Positions 17,247 through 24,727 of a stretch of 25,775 nucleotides of DNA are shown here, piece by piece. The DNA comes from Collinsella aerofaciens (GTDB taxonomy: Bacteria; Actinomycetota; Coriobacteriia; Coriobacteriales; Coriobacteriaceae), in the NCBI GenBank assembly GCA_030826265.1, contig JAPJOH010000031.1, forward strand, positions 1 through 25,775. The letters are read 5' to 3'. How positions within the stretch are numbered: position 1 is the first letter of the stretch; the number at the start of each line of letters is the position of its first letter. The position numbers were made by a program, and so were the translations under genes. Below the pieces are notes generated by a model. The model made no database searches and was not told the DNA's origin. It worked only from the letters and a program-made list of their open reading frames with translations.

Positions 17247-17266
17247 GTATATAACGACTATAACGT
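17247..17266 (-). promoter_or_regulatory. CGTTATA operator-like motif upstream of the DMT gene
   Basis: Read on the minus strand, TATAGTCGTTATATAC (17262-17247) matches 13 of 16 positions of 24673-24688 and shares the CGTTATA core with 18530-18545. It overlaps a possible promoter (TTGAAA 17238-17243, TATAAC 17259-17264), so a bound repressor would block it. Confidence 0.45.
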
Positions 17267-17305
17267 AGTGTGAAACATATTGGAAACAATACTGAGGAGG
17301 CTGCG

Positions 17306-18388
17306 TTGAAGAAAAGCAATCTGGGCTATGTGCTGGTGCTGATCGCCGCGCTTATGTGGGGCAGCATCGGAATCTTTGTAAACGGCATCTCGGCCATGGG
17401 CGTTTCGTCCCAGAGCATGGCTGCCTTTCGCTTGTTGGTCGGAGCGCTTATCTTGGCGCCGGTCCTGATGTTTATGGGCTGCCGTCCGGGTGAGGGGTCT
17501 ACCGTGGCTCAGGGTCCGCTGGCACTGTTCAAGGCAAGCCCTAAAGAGCTTGTTCCCTGCGCGCTTGTCGGTATTGTCGGCCTGGCCGCCGCCAACACCT
17601 GCTATTACGAGTGCATGGGCGAGGTGGGCATGTCCACGGCCTCGGTGCTGCTCTATACCTCGCCGGTGTTTGGCGTCGTGCTCGGCCGCGTGCTTTATCG
17701 CGAGGACGTGACCCCCAACAAGCTCGTCGCCATTGTCTTTAACATCGTTGGCTGCGTGCTTGCAGTGACCAATGGCGACCTTTCCGGTTTTCATTTTTCG
17801 GTTTGGGGCGTCACGTCGGGCGTGATTGCAGGCCTTTGCGGTGCGTCGCTCGCGGTGTTTAGCCGGATAGCAACCAAGACAGTCCACCCGCTGGCTGTCA
17901 CGTTTTGGGGCTTTGTTTTTGGCGGTGCGGTTATGGCGGCTATCGCGGCTCCGTGGCCGGATGTCGCCGCGGCAATGTCGCCACAGCTGCTGCTGCTGTT
18001 CCTTGGCTTTGGACTCATCCCCACAGCCGTGGCTTACATCTTATATATGCAGGGTCTGTCCATGGGGCTCGAGACGTCGGAAGTTCCCGTCGTAATGTCA
18101 TTCGAGACAGTCGTCACCGTACTGCTGGGCATTGGTGTCTACGCCGAGCCCGCCGGCGCGATCAAAGTCCTGGGCATCGTGCTGGTGCTCGCGTCCATCC
18201 TGATTATGAACACCGACTTCTCCAGGCTGCGCAACAGTGTGTTTGTCGGTCATGTCATTGAGAGCATGACCTTTAAGCCCAACGCGTGGTGGACCGAAAA
18301 ATCTCAGGACATAGATCTGTTTAAGGAGCGCACCGGCATCGCGCTGGAGCCCACCGTGCAGGAAAGCCCCTGGTACTTCGTGCGATAG
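17306..18388 (+). CDS. DMT-superfamily (EamA) transporter
   Basis: A ten-helix membrane transporter of the drug/metabolite superfamily (360 residues) with two EamA repeats, about 5-140 and 155-300. The first begins GYVLVLIAALMWGSIGIFVNG. Characterised relatives mostly export amino acids or other small metabolites. The TTG at 17306 is taken as the start because GAGGAGG (17294-17300) lies 5 bp before it; an in-frame GTG at 17270 has no SD. An unusual hydrophilic C-terminal tail of about 59 residues follows the last helix, where typical members end. It lies between SIS-1 and the PTS operon on the same strand. Export of the amino acid or amine released by the deglycases is a possible role, which is inference. 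Confidence 0.88.
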   Translation: MKKSNLGYVLVLIAALMWGSIGIFVNGISAMGVSSQSMAAFRLLVGALILAPVLMFMGCRPGEGSTVAQGPLALFKASPKELVPCALVGIVGLAAANTCYYECMGEVGMSTASVLLYTSPVFGVVLGRVLYREDVTPNKLVAIVFNIVGCVLAVTNGDLSGFHFSVWGVTSGVIAGLCGASLAVFSRIATKTVHPLAVTFWGFVFGGAVMAAIAAPWPDVAAAMSPQLLLLFLGFGLIPTAVAYILYMQGLSMGLETSEVPVVMSFETVVTVLLGIGVYAEPAGAIKVLGIVLVLASILIMNTDFSRLRNSVFVGHVIESMTFKPNAWWTEKSQDIDLFKERTGIALEPTVQESPWYFVR

Positions 18389-18529
18389 GGGATTGCGCGC
18401 GGCGTCCGACCTGGGGTTATCCAGTCAGCGCCGGCCTAACCAGCCCAACGTTTCAAGTACGTTAAACCCGTCAACGGTCGATTTTCACCCGCGAACGGTC
18501 TTTATACTAATTAGCAATATAAGCAACGT

Positions 18530-18545
18530 ATAAGACGTTATAATG
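18530..18545 (+). promoter_or_regulatory. CGTTATA operator-like motif overlapping the PTS operon promoter region
   Basis: ATAAGACGTTATAATG shares AGACGTTATA exactly with 24676-24685 upstream of gntR-2. It overlaps a -10-like TATAAT (18539-18544). A second TATACT lies at 18503-18508. No good -35 and no sigma-54 (-24/-12) element was found in 18389-18570. Confidence 0.5.
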
Positions 18546-18570
18546 ACCATAATGAAAAGGAGGAAGCAAG

Positions 18571-19494
18571 ATGAATCAGATCATTCTCGCATCTCATGGC
18601 GGCCTGGCCGCAGGCGCCAAAGACACGCTCGAGATGGTTCTCGGCGACGTGTCGAACGTCCACGTCGTGTCGCTTGCTCGTGACGACAAGGAGCCCATCA
18701 CCAATAAGGTGGACGCCATGATCGCCACGTTCAACGCGGACGACACCGTCTATGTGCTGACCGATATGCTCGGCAGCTCGGTCAACAACAACATGGTCGA
18801 GCTTTCCAAGAACGGCACGAAGTTCACGGTTGTCAGCGGTTTCAACATCCCGCTGGCGCTCACGCTCGCTATGAGCCCCGTCCCCGTCAAGGGCGCCGAG
18901 CTCGCGGCCCTCATCAACGAGGCCCGCACCGGTCTGACCAACCCCAACGCACCGGTCGAGGCCGCCGCGGCTCCCGCCAAGAAGGCTAAGGCGCCCCGTC
19001 ACAGCTCCGGTCCCGCCAAGATCGTCCTCGCACGTCTTGACTACCGTCTGCTGCACGGCCAGGTCGTTTTTACCTGGACCACCAAGGTTCAGGCCGAGCG
19101 CATCATCGTCGTCGACAACGCTGCCGCCAACGATGACATCAAGAAGGACGCTCTTAAGCTGGCCAAGCCCCAGGGCGTGCGCCTGAACGTCTTCACCGTC
19201 GAGCGTGCCCTCGCCAAGATGGACAAGCTCAACACCCTCGGCGAGCGCGTCATGTTCGTCTTTGGCAACACCGCCGAGATGCTGCAGTTCTGCCAGGGCT
19301 ACAAGCTCGACGCCATCAACCTGGGCGCCACCGCCAACCACGACGGTGCCGATCAGGTCGGAGGCAAGGACAGCTCCGTCTTCCTCGACGCCACCCAGAA
19401 GGCCGACGTCAACCAGCTGCTCGACATGGGCATCAAGCTCTATGTTCAGCAGACCCCTACGTATCAGAGCGTCGACATCGACGCCAAGCTGTAA
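18571..19494 (+). CDS. PTS mannose-family EIIA-EIIB fusion protein
   Basis: A cytoplasmic phosphotransfer subunit of a mannose-family phosphotransferase system (307 residues). The EIIA domain (about 1-122) starts IILASHGGLAAG, with His9 as the phosphorylation site. An Ala/Pro/Lys linker (about 125-148) leads to the EIIB domain (about 149-307), which has RLDYRLLHGQV with the phospho-accepting His162. Phosphate passes from HPr to His9, then His162, then the sugar. AAGGAGG (18557-18563) precedes ATG 18571. IIC and IID genes follow in an operon with short gaps. Linked IIA-IIB domains are known in E. coli ManX. No LevR-type sigma-54 activator is nearby, unlike many mannose-family systems. Confidence 0.95.
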   Translation: MNQIILASHGGLAAGAKDTLEMVLGDVSNVHVVSLARDDKEPITNKVDAMIATFNADDTVYVLTDMLGSSVNNNMVELSKNGTKFTVVSGFNIPLALTLAMSPVPVKGAELAALINEARTGLTNPNAPVEAAAAPAKKAKAPRHSSGPAKIVLARLDYRLLHGQVVFTWTTKVQAERIIVVDNAAANDDIKKDALKLAKPQGVRLNVFTVERALAKMDKLNTLGERVMFVFGNTAEMLQFCQGYKLDAINLGATANHDGADQVGGKDSSVFLDATQKADVNQLLDMGIKLYVQQTPTYQSVDIDAKL

Positions 19495-19530
19495 TCAACC
19501 AGGCTTTTGCCTGACTGAAAGGAGAAGGGT

Positions 19531-20325
19531 ATGAATACGTTCATCAGTGCGGTGCTCGTCGGCCTCGTCGGCGTGTTCTGCATGTGGGACTCCCGCCTGC
19601 TCGGTCGTCTTAACTTCGAGCAGCCCCTCGTTGGCGCCACGCTCGTCGGTCTGCTGCTGGGCGATGTGCCCACCGGCCTTGCCGTCGGTGCCGCCGTCGA
19701 GCTCGTGTCCATGGGCCTGGTGCAGGTCGGCGCCGCCGTTCCGCCCGATATGGTCCTGGGCGGCATCGTGGCCGCTGCCTTTGCGTGCCTGACCGATGCT
19801 TCCGCCGAGACCGCCATGACGATCGCCATCCCGGTCGCCGTCCTGGGTCAGCTCCTCGGCATCGTGTTCCGTTCCATCATCGCCGCCCTCACTCATGTGG
19901 CAGATAACGCGATCGATAACGGTAACTTCAAGACCGCCTACCGTATGCACATCTGCGCCGGCTCCGGTCTGTATGCTGTCATGTACTTCCTGCCGATCTT
20001 CCTCGCCGTCTTTGTTGGTACCGACCTGGTTCAGGCCATTGTCAACATGGTTCCCGAGTGGCTGTCCACTGGTCTTAACGTTTCGACCAAGATCATGACC
20101 GCCTACGGCTTGGCCCTGCTGCTCACCATGATGATCAAGAAGGGTATGACTCCGTTCCTGTTCATCGGTTTCCTGCTCGCCGCTTACCTCAACCTGTCCG
20201 TCATCGCGGTCGCTCTGATCGGTGTGTGCCTGGCTGTCGTCTTCATGGGCTTCAAGTTCAACGGTTCCCATGCAGCCGCCGGTGTCGATTCCGACTACGA
20301 TCCGCTCGAAGACGACGAAGACTAA
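19531..20325 (+). CDS. PTS mannose-family EIIC component
   Basis: A membrane channel subunit of the PTS (264 residues) that together with EIID binds and translocates the sugar. The protein is hydrophobic throughout, with the family's repeated Gly/Ala-rich helices (GLVGVFCMWDSRLLG, VGLLLGDVPTGLAVGAAVELVSMGLVQVGAAVPPD split over about 38-75). An acidic C-terminal tail (DSDYDPLEDDED) ends it. AAAGGAGAAGG precedes ATG 19531, 36 bp after the IIA-IIB gene. Its stop codon TAA overlaps the SD of the IID gene, implying tightly coupled translation. Confidence 0.95.
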   Translation: MNTFISAVLVGLVGVFCMWDSRLLGRLNFEQPLVGATLVGLLLGDVPTGLAVGAAVELVSMGLVQVGAAVPPDMVLGGIVAAAFACLTDASAETAMTIAIPVAVLGQLLGIVFRSIIAALTHVADNAIDNGNFKTAYRMHICAGSGLYAVMYFLPIFLAVFVGTDLVQAIVNMVPEWLSTGLNVSTKIMTAYGLALLLTMMIKKGMTPFLFIGFLLAAYLNLSVIAVALIGVCLAVVFMGFKFNGSHAAAGVDSDYDPLEDDED

Positions 20326-20338
20326 GGAGGAACACACT

Positions 20339-21172
20339 ATGGCAACCGCAACCAAGGACGTGTCCCTGAACAAGAAGGTCAGCCAGTTCTTCTGGCGCTC
20401 CTGGGCCATCCAGGCCTCTTGGAACTACGAGCGTCAGATGAACATGGGCTTCCTCTACGGCATGGTTCCCACGCTCGATCGCCTCTATCCGGATGAGTCC
20501 GACCCCAAGCAGCTCGCTGCTAAGAAAGAGGCTTACCACCGTCACATGGCGTTCTACAACTGCACCCCGCAGACGAGCGCTTTCATCCTGGGCCTCTCCG
20601 CCTCCATGGAGGAGGAGTACGCCAAGGATCCCGAGAACTTCGATCCCGATTCGATCAACGCGGTCAAGACCTCCCTCATGGGTCCGCTTTCCGGTATCGG
20701 TGACTCCTTCTTCCAGGGCACCATCCGCGTTATCGCCTTTGGCCTGGGCGTTCAGCTGGCTCAGCAGGGCTCCATCATGGGCCCGATCCTGGCCATGCTC
20801 ATCTCCATCGTCCCCTCTGTGCTGATCACTTGGTTCGCAGCCAAGATGGGCTATCAGGGCGGCCACGAGTACCTGAGCAAGCTTCAGGGCGGCGACCTCA
20901 TGGAGAAGCTCATGTATGTCTGCGGCATCGTGGGTCTTATGTCCGTGGGTGGCATGATCGCTACGCTGATCGGCGCCACCACCCCGCTGCAGTTCGCTGA
21001 GGGCACCGTCGTGATTCAGGACATCCTGGACGGCATGATGCCCCAGATGATTTCCCTCGGCCTCACCGGCCTTATGTACTGGCTCATCAAGAAGAATGTC
21101 AACACCGGTTGGCTTCTCGTGATCGCCATCGTGGGCGGCATCGCCCTCTCCGCGGCCGGCATCCTGGCCTAG
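20339..21172 (+). CDS. PTS mannose-family EIID component
   Basis: The partner membrane subunit of EIIC (277 residues). It shows the EIID hallmarks: FFWRSWAIQASWNYERQMNMGF (17-38), a Pro-Thr-Leu-Asp-Arg-Leu-Tyr region, SLMGPLSGIGDSFFQGT, and C-terminal hydrophobic helices. ATG 20339 is chosen because AAGGAGG (20324-20330) precedes it and overlaps the IIC stop; the longer in-frame reading from 20222 lies within IIC. It is followed by two hairpins and then the SIS-2 gene. With the IIA-IIB and IIC genes it forms a complete mannose-type transporter. Confidence 0.95.
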   Translation: MATATKDVSLNKKVSQFFWRSWAIQASWNYERQMNMGFLYGMVPTLDRLYPDESDPKQLAAKKEAYHRHMAFYNCTPQTSAFILGLSASMEEEYAKDPENFDPDSINAVKTSLMGPLSGIGDSFFQGTIRVIAFGLGVQLAQQGSIMGPILAMLISIVPSVLITWFAAKMGYQGGHEYLSKLQGGDLMEKLMYVCGIVGLMSVGGMIATLIGATTPLQFAEGTVVIQDILDGMMPQMISLGLTGLMYWLIKKNVNTGWLLVIAIVGGIALSAAGILA

Positions 21173-21206
21173 TCGCGACCAAGCGTCTAACCGCTTTCCC
21201 CCGGGG

Positions 21207-21237
21207 GCCTGCCTGGCATCCCATACCCCAGGCAGGC
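21207..21237 (+). terminator. Hairpin after the IID gene (possible attenuator)
   Basis: GCCTGCCTGG (21207-21216) pairs perfectly with CCAGGCAGGC (21228-21237). Only a short TT follows, so it may be a leaky terminator or an mRNA-stabilising hairpin between the PTS genes and SIS-2. Confidence 0.5.
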
Positions 21238-21249
21238 TTCCATCCCTAA

Positions 21250-21280
21250 ATGTGTCAAAGGGACAGTTCCTTTGACACAT
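21250..21280. repeat. REP-like palindrome, class C
   Basis: ATGTGTCAAAGG (21250-21261) and CCTTTGACACAT (21269-21280) form a perfect 12-bp inverted repeat around GACAGTT. The GGGACAGTTCC core resembles the class A and B repeats of this window. It lies between the IID and SIS-2 genes. Confidence 0.75.
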
Positions 21281-21370
21281 CCTCAACGGGCCGGCGACTC
21301 GGTCCAAACCACGGTAACCCTGCGAGCGCCCGGCAATGTGGCGCCGCAAAAATCGAAAGGAATGTGTCAG

Positions 21371-22354
21371 ATGTACGAGATCGACCTTAACCTCCCTAAG
21401 CAGATCGTCGCTGACGTCCTGTCCAACCACGAGATCCACAGCGTCGCTTTCGTCGGCTGCGGTGCTTCCATGTCCGACCTGTACCCCGCCAAGTACTTCC
21501 TGGCCAACAACACGGACAAGCTGAACGTTCAGATCTTCACCGCTAACGAGTTCAACTACGACACGCCCTCCTGGGTCAACGAGCACACCTTCGTGATCAC
21601 CTGCTCCCTCGGTGGCTCCACGCCCGAGACCGTCGAGGCCAACAAGACCGCCAAGAAGCACAACTGCCCGGTCGTCTCCCTCACCAACAAGGCTGGCTCC
21701 GCTCTGACCGTCGACGCTGATTACGTCATCGTTCACGGCTTCCACGCCAACTTCGCTGCCAAGTGCGAGAAGCCCGGCTACGCCATCGCTCTTGCTGTCG
21801 AGATCCTTCAGCAGACCGAGGGCTATGACCACTACGAGGACATGATCACCGGCCTCACCAACGTCTTCGAGCTCTGCGAGAACGCCGCTCAGCACTGCAA
21901 GAAGCTCGCCAAGAAGTTCGCCGAGGACTTCAAGGACGACAAGATGATCTACTTCATGGCTTCCGGTGCCTCCGAGAAGATGGCTTATTCTCACGCCGCC
22001 TTCCTGTTCACCGAGATGCAGTGGATCGACGCCGCCGCCTACAACACCGGCGAGTACTTCCACGGCCCGTTCGAGGTTTCCACCGAGGGTAAGCCCTACG
22101 TCTTCTTCATGTCCGATGGCGCTACCCGTCCGATGGATGCCCGCGCCCTCACCTTCCTTGAGCGCATGGGCGCCAAGGTCGCTCTGATCGACTCCAAGGA
22201 CTACGGCCTGGCTGACGCCGTGCCCGCGAGCGTCATCACCTACTTCAACCCGCTGCTGCACCTCGCCGTTATGCGCGAGTACGGCAACCAGATCGCCGAG
22301 GCCCGTCAGCACCCGCTGACCATGCGTCGCTACATGTGGAAGCTTTCCTACTAA
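21371..22354 (+). CDS. SIS-domain sugar-phosphate deglycase, FrlB/GfrF-like (SIS-2), PTS operon
   Basis: A predicted 6-phospho-Amadori-compound deglycase of 327 residues, acting on the phosphorylated product of the adjacent PTS. The first SIS domain has FVGCGASMSD (27-36) and SLGGSTPET (79-87). The second has E215 (FTEM) and H231 (EYFHGPFE), 16 residues apart, the spacing of the catalytic pair in FraB and FrlB. ATG 21371 is 8 bp after AAAGGAA (21356-21362); an in-frame ATG at 21362 is too close to the SD. Phe is encoded almost only by TTC, unlike mfd, suggesting high expression. A strong terminator ends the operon. Mannose-family PTS plus deglycase is the arrangement of the Salmonella gfr operon (glucoselysine/fructoselysine). 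Confidence 0.88.
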   Translation: MYEIDLNLPKQIVADVLSNHEIHSVAFVGCGASMSDLYPAKYFLANNTDKLNVQIFTANEFNYDTPSWVNEHTFVITCSLGGSTPETVEANKTAKKHNCPVVSLTNKAGSALTVDADYVIVHGFHANFAAKCEKPGYAIALAVEILQQTEGYDHYEDMITGLTNVFELCENAAQHCKKLAKKFAEDFKDDKMIYFMASGASEKMAYSHAAFLFTEMQWIDAAAYNTGEYFHGPFEVSTEGKPYVFFMSDGATRPMDARALTFLERMGAKVALIDSKDYGLADAVPASVITYFNPLLHLAVMREYGNQIAEARQHPLTMRRYMWKLSY

Positions 22355-22388
22355 TCACAAGTAAGTAGACCTTACGGGTTGATTGAGA

Positions 22389-22420
22389 GGGGATGGGGTT
22401 TGCGCCCCGTCCCCTTTTTT
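22389..22420 (+). terminator. Intrinsic terminator after the PTS-SIS-2 operon
   Basis: GGGGATGGGG (22389-22398) pairs with CCCCGTCCCC (22405-22414, one G-U pair) around TTTGCG, followed by six T. Strong. Confidence 0.95.
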
Positions 22421-22455
22421 GCTCTGGGGAGGGCGTATCCGTCGCGCCACAAAAC

Positions 22456-22500
22456 CCCAGATAAAACCTACCAAAATAAACCTGTCCCTTTTTGGCAGGT
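22456..22500 (+). repeat. REP-like repeat, class A (copy 2)
   Basis: It starts CCCAGATAAAACCTACC and ends TTTTTGGCAGG. Of the first 43 positions, 39 match the copy at 24592-24635. The outer parts form an imperfect inverted repeat (ACCTACCAAAA/TTTTGGCAGGT). It ends right at the SD of the HAD gene. Confidence 0.8.
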
Positions 22501-22514
22501 GGGAGGAGATGCGT

Positions 22515-23144
22515 ATGATCAAAGCAGTGCTGTTTGACATGGACGGCGTGCTGGTCGATACCGAGTGGTTCTACAACCGTCGTCGCGTGGCGTTTATGGA
22601 GGAGAAGGGGTTCCACTTTGACGAGATCCCCGATCTTTCGGGGTCTAACGAGCCGGCCATTTGGGAGGCGCTGGTGCCCGACGATGTTGAGCTGCGCGAG
22701 CGTCTGCGCGTGGAGTACAAGCAGGTCTATAGCCCGGACCATCCCGTTCCGTATGCCGAGCTGCTCAACGAGCAGACGGAGCCGGTGATGCGCGCACTGC
22801 ACGAGTGCGGCGTGAAGTGTGCCATCGCGAGCTCGTCCTATCGCGAGTTGATCGACGAGCTGGTGGAGATTGCCGGTATCGCCGACGTGCTGGACTACAC
22901 CATCAGCGGCCATGAGTGCAGCGCGTTTAAGCCCGACCCCGAGATCTACCTGCGCGCCATGGAGGCGCTGGGTGTGGAGCCGGCCGAGTGCCTGGTTATC
23001 GAGGACTCGCCTTTGGGCATCGAGGCCGGCAAGCGCTCCGGCGCTCGCGTCCTGGCGCTGCGTCCGCACGAGGGCGTCAACCTGGATCAGTCCGCCGCCG
23101 ACGTTGTCATCGACAATCTGACCGACATTTTGGCCGCTTTGTAG
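22515..23144 (+). CDS. HAD-superfamily phosphatase (beta-phosphoglucomutase-like)
   Basis: A cytoplasmic HAD hydrolase of 209 residues. Motif I is FDMDGVLVDTE with nucleophile Asp8 and Asp10. Motif II is the IASSS region, motif III is the Lys in FKPDPE, and motif IV is VIEDSPLGIEAG. A helical cap lies between motifs I and II, so it belongs to the subgroup that includes beta-phosphoglucomutase and sugar-phosphate phosphatases. ATG 22515 fits GGAGG (22502-22506) at 8 bp; an ATG at 22509 is too close. It is separated from the PTS operon by a terminator. Within this locus a sugar-phosphate phosphatase is plausible, but the substrate is unknown. Confidence 0.9.
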   Translation: MIKAVLFDMDGVLVDTEWFYNRRRVAFMEEKGFHFDEIPDLSGSNEPAIWEALVPDDVELRERLRVEYKQVYSPDHPVPYAELLNEQTEPVMRALHECGVKCAIASSSYRELIDELVEIAGIADVLDYTISGHECSAFKPDPEIYLRAMEALGVEPAECLVIEDSPLGIEAGKRSGARVLALRPHEGVNLDQSAADVVIDNLTDILAAL

Positions 23145-23241
23145 TGTCAATCCGCCGCGAGAAGCACTGATTCACGCGTCTTTTGCTGCGGATTGGCTTA
23201 ATTTGTCATCTATTTGGATCCGTTTGGCTTTGATTCGGACT

Positions 23242-23360
23242 AAGTGAGTAGACTTTTTAGTCCAGGACGAGCACAAAGCGTATCTGTTCTAGTAAAACCG
23301 CAGGTCACAGGGGTGGCGGTTTTGGGTGTGCTCTGCAGGTCGCGTAAAGTCTACTCACTT
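23242..23360. mobile_element. MITE-like element with 15-bp terminal inverted repeats
   Basis: AAGTGAGTAGACTTT (23242-23256) and its exact reverse complement (23346-23360) bound a 119-bp non-coding segment. Nested inside are two further perfect inverted pairs: GAGCACA/TGTGCTC (23269-23275/23327-23333) and AAAACCGC/GCGGTTTT (23294-23301/23316-23323). The whole element folds into one interrupted hairpin. A related end sequence AAGTAAGTAGACCTT lies near 22359-22373. No transposase is present and no clear target-site duplication is seen. Confidence 0.6.
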
Positions 23361-23445
23361 GTAATTTGGGCCTTTGGTCGTGGAGGCTGTTGGTCCCGCT
23401 TTGGTTGTCGAGAGAGGGTGAATTGAAGCGCCCCCGCACGCTCCA

Positions 23446-23454
23446 TGCTACAAT
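23446..23454 (+). promoter_or_regulatory. Candidate extended -10 promoter of the YitT-family gene
   Basis: TGCTACAAT is an extended -10 (TGn-TACAAT) 45 bp before the GTG start. A TTGAAG at 23423-23428 is 20 bp upstream, longer than ideal for a -35. Confidence 0.45.
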
Positions 23455-23499
23455 CGCGGGCATGCCCCACAACTACATCTGCCTTCGAAAGGAGCTTCC

Positions 23500-24507
23500 G
23501 TGGCGAACGCCATCGATCAGCTCACGGACCGCGTGCTCGTGCTCGGCCGCCTCACCATCGTCCGCCGTGCCATTACCGCCGTGGCGGTCACAATTTCTGC
23601 CGTCCTCCAAACATTCCTGATCCAGGCGTTCATTCAGCCCGCCGACCTGCTTCCGAGCGGTCTCACCGGCGTCGCGGTCCTGCTCGATCGCGTTACCTCG
23701 CTGGGCGGCGTTCACATCGACATCTCGCTCGGCATGCTTGCGCTCAACATTCCCGTGGCGCTCCTATGCTGGAGCGGCATTAGCAAGCGCTTCGTCATCT
23801 TCTCGATGATGCAGGTCGTGCTCTCGTCGCTGTTCCTCAACGTCTTTCACTTCGCTCCATTTTTGGGCGACAAGATTATGCTCATCATTTTTGGCGGCGT
23901 GGTCTCGGGTCTGGGCGCTGCCATCGCGCTAAAGTCCGGCGCATCTACCGGTGGCACCGACTTTATCGCGCTGTGGGTCTCCAACCACACGGGCAAGACC
24001 ATCTGGGGCGTTATCTTTGGTTTCAATTGCTTTATCCTGGCGATCTTTGGCTTTATGTTTGGCTGGGACAACGCGGCGTACTCCATCGTGTTCCAGTTTA
24101 TTTCGACCAAGACCATCGACAGTTTCTATCGTCGCTACGACCGCGTGACGCTGCAGATCACGACGCGCAAGGCTGACGAGGTCATGACCGCCTATGTTGA
24201 CCATTTTCAGCACGGCATTAGCTGCGCCGAGGTCATCGGCGGATACAGCCGCGAAAAGATGTACCTGCTGCACGCCGTTGTATCGACCTACGAGAGCCAG
24301 GACATTATCAAGCTGGTGTGCGACATTGATCCCGGCGCCGTGATCAATGTGTTCCACACGCTCAACTTTGTGGGCGGCTGGTGGGGCGGTCATGTCGACG
24401 AGCCCATGCCCACGGCCGTACCCGATCCCGACAAGCCCGCGCGTATGGCCAGCAGACAGGCGCGCCTCAGCGAGCAGGACAGCCTGCAGCAGGACGACGG
24501 CAGGTAG
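23500..24507 (+). CDS. YitT-family membrane protein (YitT plus DUF2179 domains)
   Basis: A membrane protein of 335 residues of unknown biochemical role, recognised by its overall layout. Five to six hydrophobic helices span about 18-205, with LPSGLTGVAVLLDR, GASTGGTDFIALW and the Gly-rich third helix. A soluble C-terminal domain (about 215-295) has YDRVTLQITTRKADEV and a repeated alpha/beta pattern typical of DUF2179. A polar tail follows. The GTG start is supported by AAAGGAG (23488-23494) 5 bp before it and an extended -10 promoter. It is transcribed separately between the HAD gene and a terminator. A transporter role is often assumed for the family but is not demonstrated. Confidence 0.88.
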   Translation: MANAIDQLTDRVLVLGRLTIVRRAITAVAVTISAVLQTFLIQAFIQPADLLPSGLTGVAVLLDRVTSLGGVHIDISLGMLALNIPVALLCWSGISKRFVIFSMMQVVLSSLFLNVFHFAPFLGDKIMLIIFGGVVSGLGAAIALKSGASTGGTDFIALWVSNHTGKTIWGVIFGFNCFILAIFGFMFGWDNAAYSIVFQFISTKTIDSFYRRYDRVTLQITTRKADEVMTAYVDHFQHGISCAEVIGGYSREKMYLLHAVVSTYESQDIIKLVCDIDPGAVINVFHTLNFVGGWWGGHVDEPMPTAVPDPDKPARMASRQARLSEQDSLQQDDGR

Positions 24508-24550
24508 AGTGTTGGTATTTTGCCGGCACGGCGCAATCCTGTCCGCTTGA

Positions 24551-24590
24551 GCCTCCCGAAAGCCTCGCTGCTTTCGGGAGGCCTTCGTTT
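24551..24590 (+). terminator. Intrinsic terminator after the YitT-family gene
   Basis: GCCTCCCGAAAG (24551-24562) pairs perfectly with CTTTCGGGAGGC (24571-24582), followed by CTTCGTTT. Confidence 0.88.
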
Positions 24591-24591
24591 G

Positions 24592-24635
24592 CCCAGATAA
24601 AACCTACCAAAATGAAGCTGTCGCTTTTTGGTAGG
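24592..24635 (+). repeat. REP-like repeat, class A (copy 3)
   Basis: Same 5' part as 22456-22500 (39 of the first 43 positions identical). The outer arms CCTACCAAAA/TTTTGGTAGG are perfectly complementary here, whereas copy 2 has one mismatch. Confidence 0.8.
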
Positions 24636-24672
24636 GAGGGTGTATCGTTTTATCATTATGAGGTAACATGAA

Positions 24673-24688
24673 ACTAGACGTTATATAC
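24673..24688 (+). promoter_or_regulatory. CGTTATA operator-like motif upstream of gntR-2
   Basis: ACTAGACGTTATATAC lies 40 bp before the gntR-2 start and matches motifs upstream of the DMT gene and the PTS operon. It forms part of a loose dyad (ACTAgACGT...ACGTatTAGT, to 24696). An 8-bp tandem repeat TTTCGATA follows at 24699-24706 and 24707-24714. Confidence 0.5.
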
Positions 24689-24727
24689 GTATTAGTTATT
24701 TCGATATTTCGATAAGAGTGATTAGAT

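Noticed and set aside
17270..17305. GTG start 36 bp upstream for the DMT transporter
   Set aside because: It has no SD, while TTG 17306 is 5 bp after GAGGAGG and gives a typical membrane N-terminus.
18389..18570. Sigma-54 promoter for the mannose-family PTS operon
   Set aside because: Such operons often use sigma-54, but no GG-N10-GC (-24/-12) pattern was seen and no LevR-like activator is encoded here.
20258..22312. 684-codon open frame on the minus strand across the IIC, IID and SIS-2 genes
   Set aside because: Shadow of three well-supported genes; it runs across intergenic hairpins and has no recognisable domain.
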